Assembly: GCA_024234395.1 (NCBI GenBank)
Contig: JACKOH010000001.1
Location: forward strand, 1,135,001 to 1,199,000
Length of the DNA: 64,000 nucleotides
Direction: 5' to 3'
Source of the DNA: Pseudomonadales bacterium
Lineage (GTDB): Bacteria > Pseudomonadota > Gammaproteobacteria > Pseudomonadales > Pseudohongiellaceae
The notes under the pieces were generated by a model that searched no databases, had not been told where the DNA came from, and saw only the letters and a list, made by a program, of their open reading frames with translations. Positions within the stretch are counted from its first letter, which is position 1. Each line of letters starts with the position of its first letter. The position numbers and the translations under genes are program-made. Shown one piece after another: positions 60,991 to 64,000 of the stretch.

Positions 60991-63831
60991 TTATTCGCTC
61001 TGCTGGAGTGCTTGTTCGATAAATTCCTGCTGCTGCTTGATATGCAGAGCATGGTAGCCCGCTGCCGCCGCGGCTGAAGCCTCGCGGCCTACGTATTGCA
61101 GCATCAGCTCCGGGTAAAGATTCTGAATTACCCTGCGCATGTGATGCTGACTGGAATACCAGGCGCCCTGATTCATGGGTTCCTCCTGGCACCAGAACGC
61201 TTCTTTCAAATTGCCATAGGCAGCCAGGCAGTCCCGCAGATGATCTTCAGGGAAAGGATAGAGTTGCTCGAGCCGGATAATGGCGATATTCCTGATATTG
61301 CGTTCCCGGCGTGCCTGACGCAGCTCGTAATACACCTTGCCACTGCAAAGGATGATGCGGTCAATTGCGGACTTGTCTAGATCATCGGTTTCGTCCAGCA
61401 CAACCTGGAAGCTGCCCTCGGCCAGTTCTTCCAGGGTCGAGGTCGATTCCTTGTGACGCAACAGGCTCTTGGGCGACATGACGACCAGCGGTTTCCGCAG
61501 CGGACACAACACCTGCTTACGTAACATATGAAATACCTGGGCCGAAGTGGTCGGCAGGCAGACCTGGATATTGTGCTCTGCACACAGTTGCAGGAACCGC
61601 TCCAGCCGCGCCGATGAGTGCTCCGGGCCCTGTCCTTCGTAGCCATGAGGTAACAGCAGGGTCAATCCGCACAGTCGCATCCACTTGTGTTCGCCGCTGG
61701 TGATGAACTGATCGATAACCACCTGGGCTGAATTGGCAAAATCGCCGAACTGGGCTTCCCAGATTACCAGCGCATTGGGGGTCGTGGTCGCATAACCGTA
61801 CTCGAACGCCAGCACCGCCTCTTCGGACAGCAGCGAATCGTAAATAAAGAACTGCATGGCATCCGGTGCCAGATTCTGCAGCGGTGTATAGGACTCACCG
61901 GTTTTCTGATCATGCAGTACGGCATGTCGGTGTGAGAAGGTGCCACGGCGGACATCCTGCCCGGTAATACGTACCTGGTTGCCGCTGGTCAGGATACTGG
62001 CATAGGAAAGCGTCTCCGCGAATCCCCAGTCGACCGGCAAATCGCCCGCCGCCATCTTGGCGCGATCGTCCATAACCCGCTTCACCTGCCTTTGCATGCT
62101 GAAACTTTCCGGGACTGCGACCAGCTTCCGGGCCAGCGCCTTGAGAGTATCCAGACCGATTGCGGTATTGTAGTGAGGGCTCCAGTCGTGACCGATGTAG
62201 GGACTCCAGTCCACAAACAGTTCGACATTCGGTTCTTTTACCAGGCTCTTCACCACGTGTTCGCCGGTATCCAGCGCAGAGCGATAATTGTTGCTTAAAT
62301 CCTCGGCCGCCTGTTCGCTGACCAGCCCTTCCGACACCAGCTTTTCCTCATAGATGGTCCGGGTCGATTTCTGCTGCTTGATGGCCCGGTACATGACTGG
62401 CTGCGTACCTGACGGTTCATCGGTCTCGTTGTGACCGCGACGCCGGTAGCAGACCAGATCGATCACCACATCCTTCTTGAACTGATAACGGAAATCGAGA
62501 GCCAACTGCGTAATAAAGAGCACCGCTTCCGGATCGTCGGCATTGACGTGGAAAATTGGCGCCTGCACCATTTTCGCCACATCGGTACAGTATTCCGTGG
62601 AACGGGCGTCTTCCTGGCGGCTGGTGGTGAAGCCCACCTGGTTATTGATGATGATGTGGACGGTACCGCCGGTGGAATAGGCTCGGGTACGGGACATCTG
62701 GAAAGTTTCCATGACCACGCCCTGACCGGCAAAAGCCGCGTCACCGTGAATAATGATAGGCAGTACCGAATCACCCACCGGATCCCTTCTGCGGGTCTGC
62801 CGTGCCCGCACCGACCCCTCGACCACCGGCGCAACGATTTCCAGGTGTGACGGATTGAATGCCATGGCCAGGTGAACTTCACCACCGGCGGTCATGATAT
62901 TGGAGGAAAATCCCTGGTGATATTTCACATCACCGGAATTCTGGTAGACCGCCTTGCCTTCAAATTCATCGAACAGATCGGAAGGATTCTTGCCCAGAAT
63001 GTTAACCAGCACGTTCAGTCGGCCGCGATGCGCCATACCGATCACGACTTCCTTGACGCCGCGACCACCGGCCCGCTGAATCAGTTCGTCAATCGCCGGA
63101 ATCAGGCTTTCTCCACCTTCCAGTCCAAACCGTTTGGTGCCGGGAAACTTCGAATCCAGGTGTTTCTCAAGGCCCTCGGCGGCGGTCAGGCGTTCCAGCA
63201 GGTGCCGTTTGACGTCCTCTTCAAAACTGGGATAGCCGTCGTTGCTTTCGATGCGTTGCTGAATCCACTGCTTTTCCTCAAGATTGACGATATGCATGAA
63301 CTCATAGCCGATGGTGCGACAATAAATCCGCTCCAGCGTATCGACGATTTCCCGCAGCGGCGCTTTGTCCTTGCTGATAAATAGGGAACCGGTCTGAAAG
63401 ACCGTCGAGTTATCAACCGGCGACAGACCGTGAAACTCCAGGTCCAGGTCCGGTACGCGCTCCCTGTGCATCAGTCCCAGCGGGTCAAGTTGTGCTTTCT
63501 GGTGACCCCTGACGCGGTACGAACTGATCAGCAGCAACACTCCGACCTGTTTGCTCTCATGGATTGAGTTGACAACTGCATCGTTGCTGAGAACCGGGGT
63601 AAAACGGCTGACCCGTCCCAGTTCACGAAAGTGTTTTTCGATGGAGTTCAGCGAAACTTCCGGTTGCCCATTGCCATTAATGGCAGGCAGGGAATCGAAG
63701 TAGTCCTTCCATTCGGAGGGGATCGAATCGGGATCGGTCAGATACTGATCGTACAATTCCTCGACATAATCCGCATTGGTACCGGACAGGTGGCCGGTAC
63801 TCCACAGGCGTTCCATTGTGCGATCTTGCAT
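60991..63831 (-). CDS. sucA: 2-oxoglutarate dehydrogenase E1
   Basis: A 946-residue TPP enzyme. The start motif GTNADYVEELYDQYLTDP is typical of OGDH; VVIGMAHRGRLNVLVNILGK, GDAAFAGQGVVMET (TPP) and QVFHMLRKQVL follow. Slightly longer than E. coli SucA (933). Decarboxylates 2-oxoglutarate. Follows sdhB by 86 bases, ahead of sucB. Confidence 0.97.
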   Translation of the reverse strand: MQDRTMERLWSTGHLSGTNADYVEELYDQYLTDPDSIPSEWKDYFDSLPAINGNGQPEVSLNSIEKHFRELGRVSRFTPVLSNDAVVNSIHESKQVGVLLLISSYRVRGHQKAQLDPLGLMHRERVPDLDLEFHGLSPVDNSTVFQTGSLFISKDKAPLREIVDTLERIYCRTIGYEFMHIVNLEEKQWIQQRIESNDGYPSFEEDVKRHLLERLTAAEGLEKHLDSKFPGTKRFGLEGGESLIPAIDELIQRAGGRGVKEVVIGMAHRGRLNVLVNILGKNPSDLFDEFEGKAVYQNSGDVKYHQGFSSNIMTAGGEVHLAMAFNPSHLEIVAPVVEGSVRARQTRRRDPVGDSVLPIIIHGDAAFAGQGVVMETFQMSRTRAYSTGGTVHIIINNQVGFTTSRQEDARSTEYCTDVAKMVQAPIFHVNADDPEAVLFITQLALDFRYQFKKDVVIDLVCYRRRGHNETDEPSGTQPVMYRAIKQQKSTRTIYEEKLVSEGLVSEQAAEDLSNNYRSALDTGEHVVKSLVKEPNVELFVDWSPYIGHDWSPHYNTAIGLDTLKALARKLVAVPESFSMQRQVKRVMDDRAKMAAGDLPVDWGFAETLSYASILTSGNQVRITGQDVRRGTFSHRHAVLHDQKTGESYTPLQNLAPDAMQFFIYDSLLSEEAVLAFEYGYATTTPNALVIWEAQFGDFANSAQVVIDQFITSGEHKWMRLCGLTLLLPHGYEGQGPEHSSARLERFLQLCAEHNIQVCLPTTSAQVFHMLRKQVLCPLRKPLVVMSPKSLLRHKESTSTLEELAEGSFQVVLDETDDLDKSAIDRIILCSGKVYYELRQARRERNIRNIAIIRLEQLYPFPEDHLRDCLAAYGNLKEAFWCQEEPMNQGAWYSSQHHMRRVIQNLYPELMLQYVGREASAAAAAGYHALHIKQQQEFIEQALQQSE

Positions 63832-63917
63832 CGTAGCGTCCTAACTGGTTAGTCACATATGAATGTTGACGGAATTGGCCGAACCGGAATTGTGCCGAGT
63901 CTCCCGAGGTCAGCGAA

Positions 63918-64000
63918 TCAGGTTGCCTGTTGTAACAGCATGGAGCGGATATGGCCAATGGCCCGGGTGGGATTGAGCCCCTTGGGACAGACGGCGACAC
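63918..64000 (-). CDS. sdhB: Succinate dehydrogenase iron-sulfur subunit, C-terminal end
   Basis: The last 26 codons before TGA 63918-63920 read AVCPKGLNPTRAIGHIRSML and LQQAT. This is the conserved end of SdhB with a cluster Cys in VCPKGLNP. The rest lies beyond the window edge. It shows that the suc genes follow an sdh operon on the same strand. Confidence 0.93.
   Translation of the reverse strand, partial: VAVCPKGLNPTRAIGHIRSMLLQQAT

Overview
The window reads as the chromosome of a free-living, probably marine, gammaproteobacterium with mid-range GC. The strongest clues are the pilZ-holB-tmk-mltG-pabC-fabF-acpP-fabG-fabD-plsX-rpmF-yceD-rluC block in gammaproteobacterial order, the sdh-suc TCA operon, a Vibrio-type TonB2/TtpC energy-transduction operon, and several Tat- or Sec-exported proteins. 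No species can be named from sequence alone.

Region 1 (1-3.8 kb) is the right-hand part of an integrated genetic element. It holds a P4-type tyrosine integrase, an AlpA-like regulator, two small unknown genes, a prim-pol/PriCT primase and the start of a phage-type helicase that runs off the left edge. Region 2 (3.9-12.5 kb) is accessory chromosome: a CadC-like transmembrane regulator with TPRs, three paralogous secreted proteins of an unrecognised family and a CAP-domain secreted protein. Region 3 (13-23 kb) carries the periplasmic protease prc, a stand-alone tyrosine recombinase, a complete molybdate transport locus modABC with convergent modE and a ModE operator, and several small envelope proteins.

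Region 4 (23.2-31 kb) is the most unusual. A Tat-signal peptide gene made of repeated Lys-Gly modules is followed by a protein that fuses a PqqD-like RiPP recognition element, TPRs and a SAM methyltransferase. A palindromic MITE-like element lies between them and supplies the stop codon of the repeat gene. This could be an undescribed peptide-modification system; that function is inference. Further on are a broken membrane gene, a SIMPL protein, a membrane microprotein, a second MITE copy, and a BrnTA toxin-antitoxin pair beside its own decayed duplicate.

Region 5 (31-50 kb) is mostly core genome: gor, alkB, an LhgO-like oxidase, then the fatty-acid synthesis and replication block, argS and htpG. 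Between 34.8 and 36.0 kb there are degenerate tandem arrays of 16, 8 and 15 bp. The 15-bp array lies inside pilZ and inserts about 70 Ser/Asn-rich residues in frame. Region 6 (50-64 kb) contains the DUF3450-TtpC-ExbB-ExbD-TonB-TPR operon and the sucABCD-lpdA operon downstream of sdhB, whose 3' end is at the right edge. No rRNA, complete tRNA, CRISPR array or intact insertion sequence was seen.
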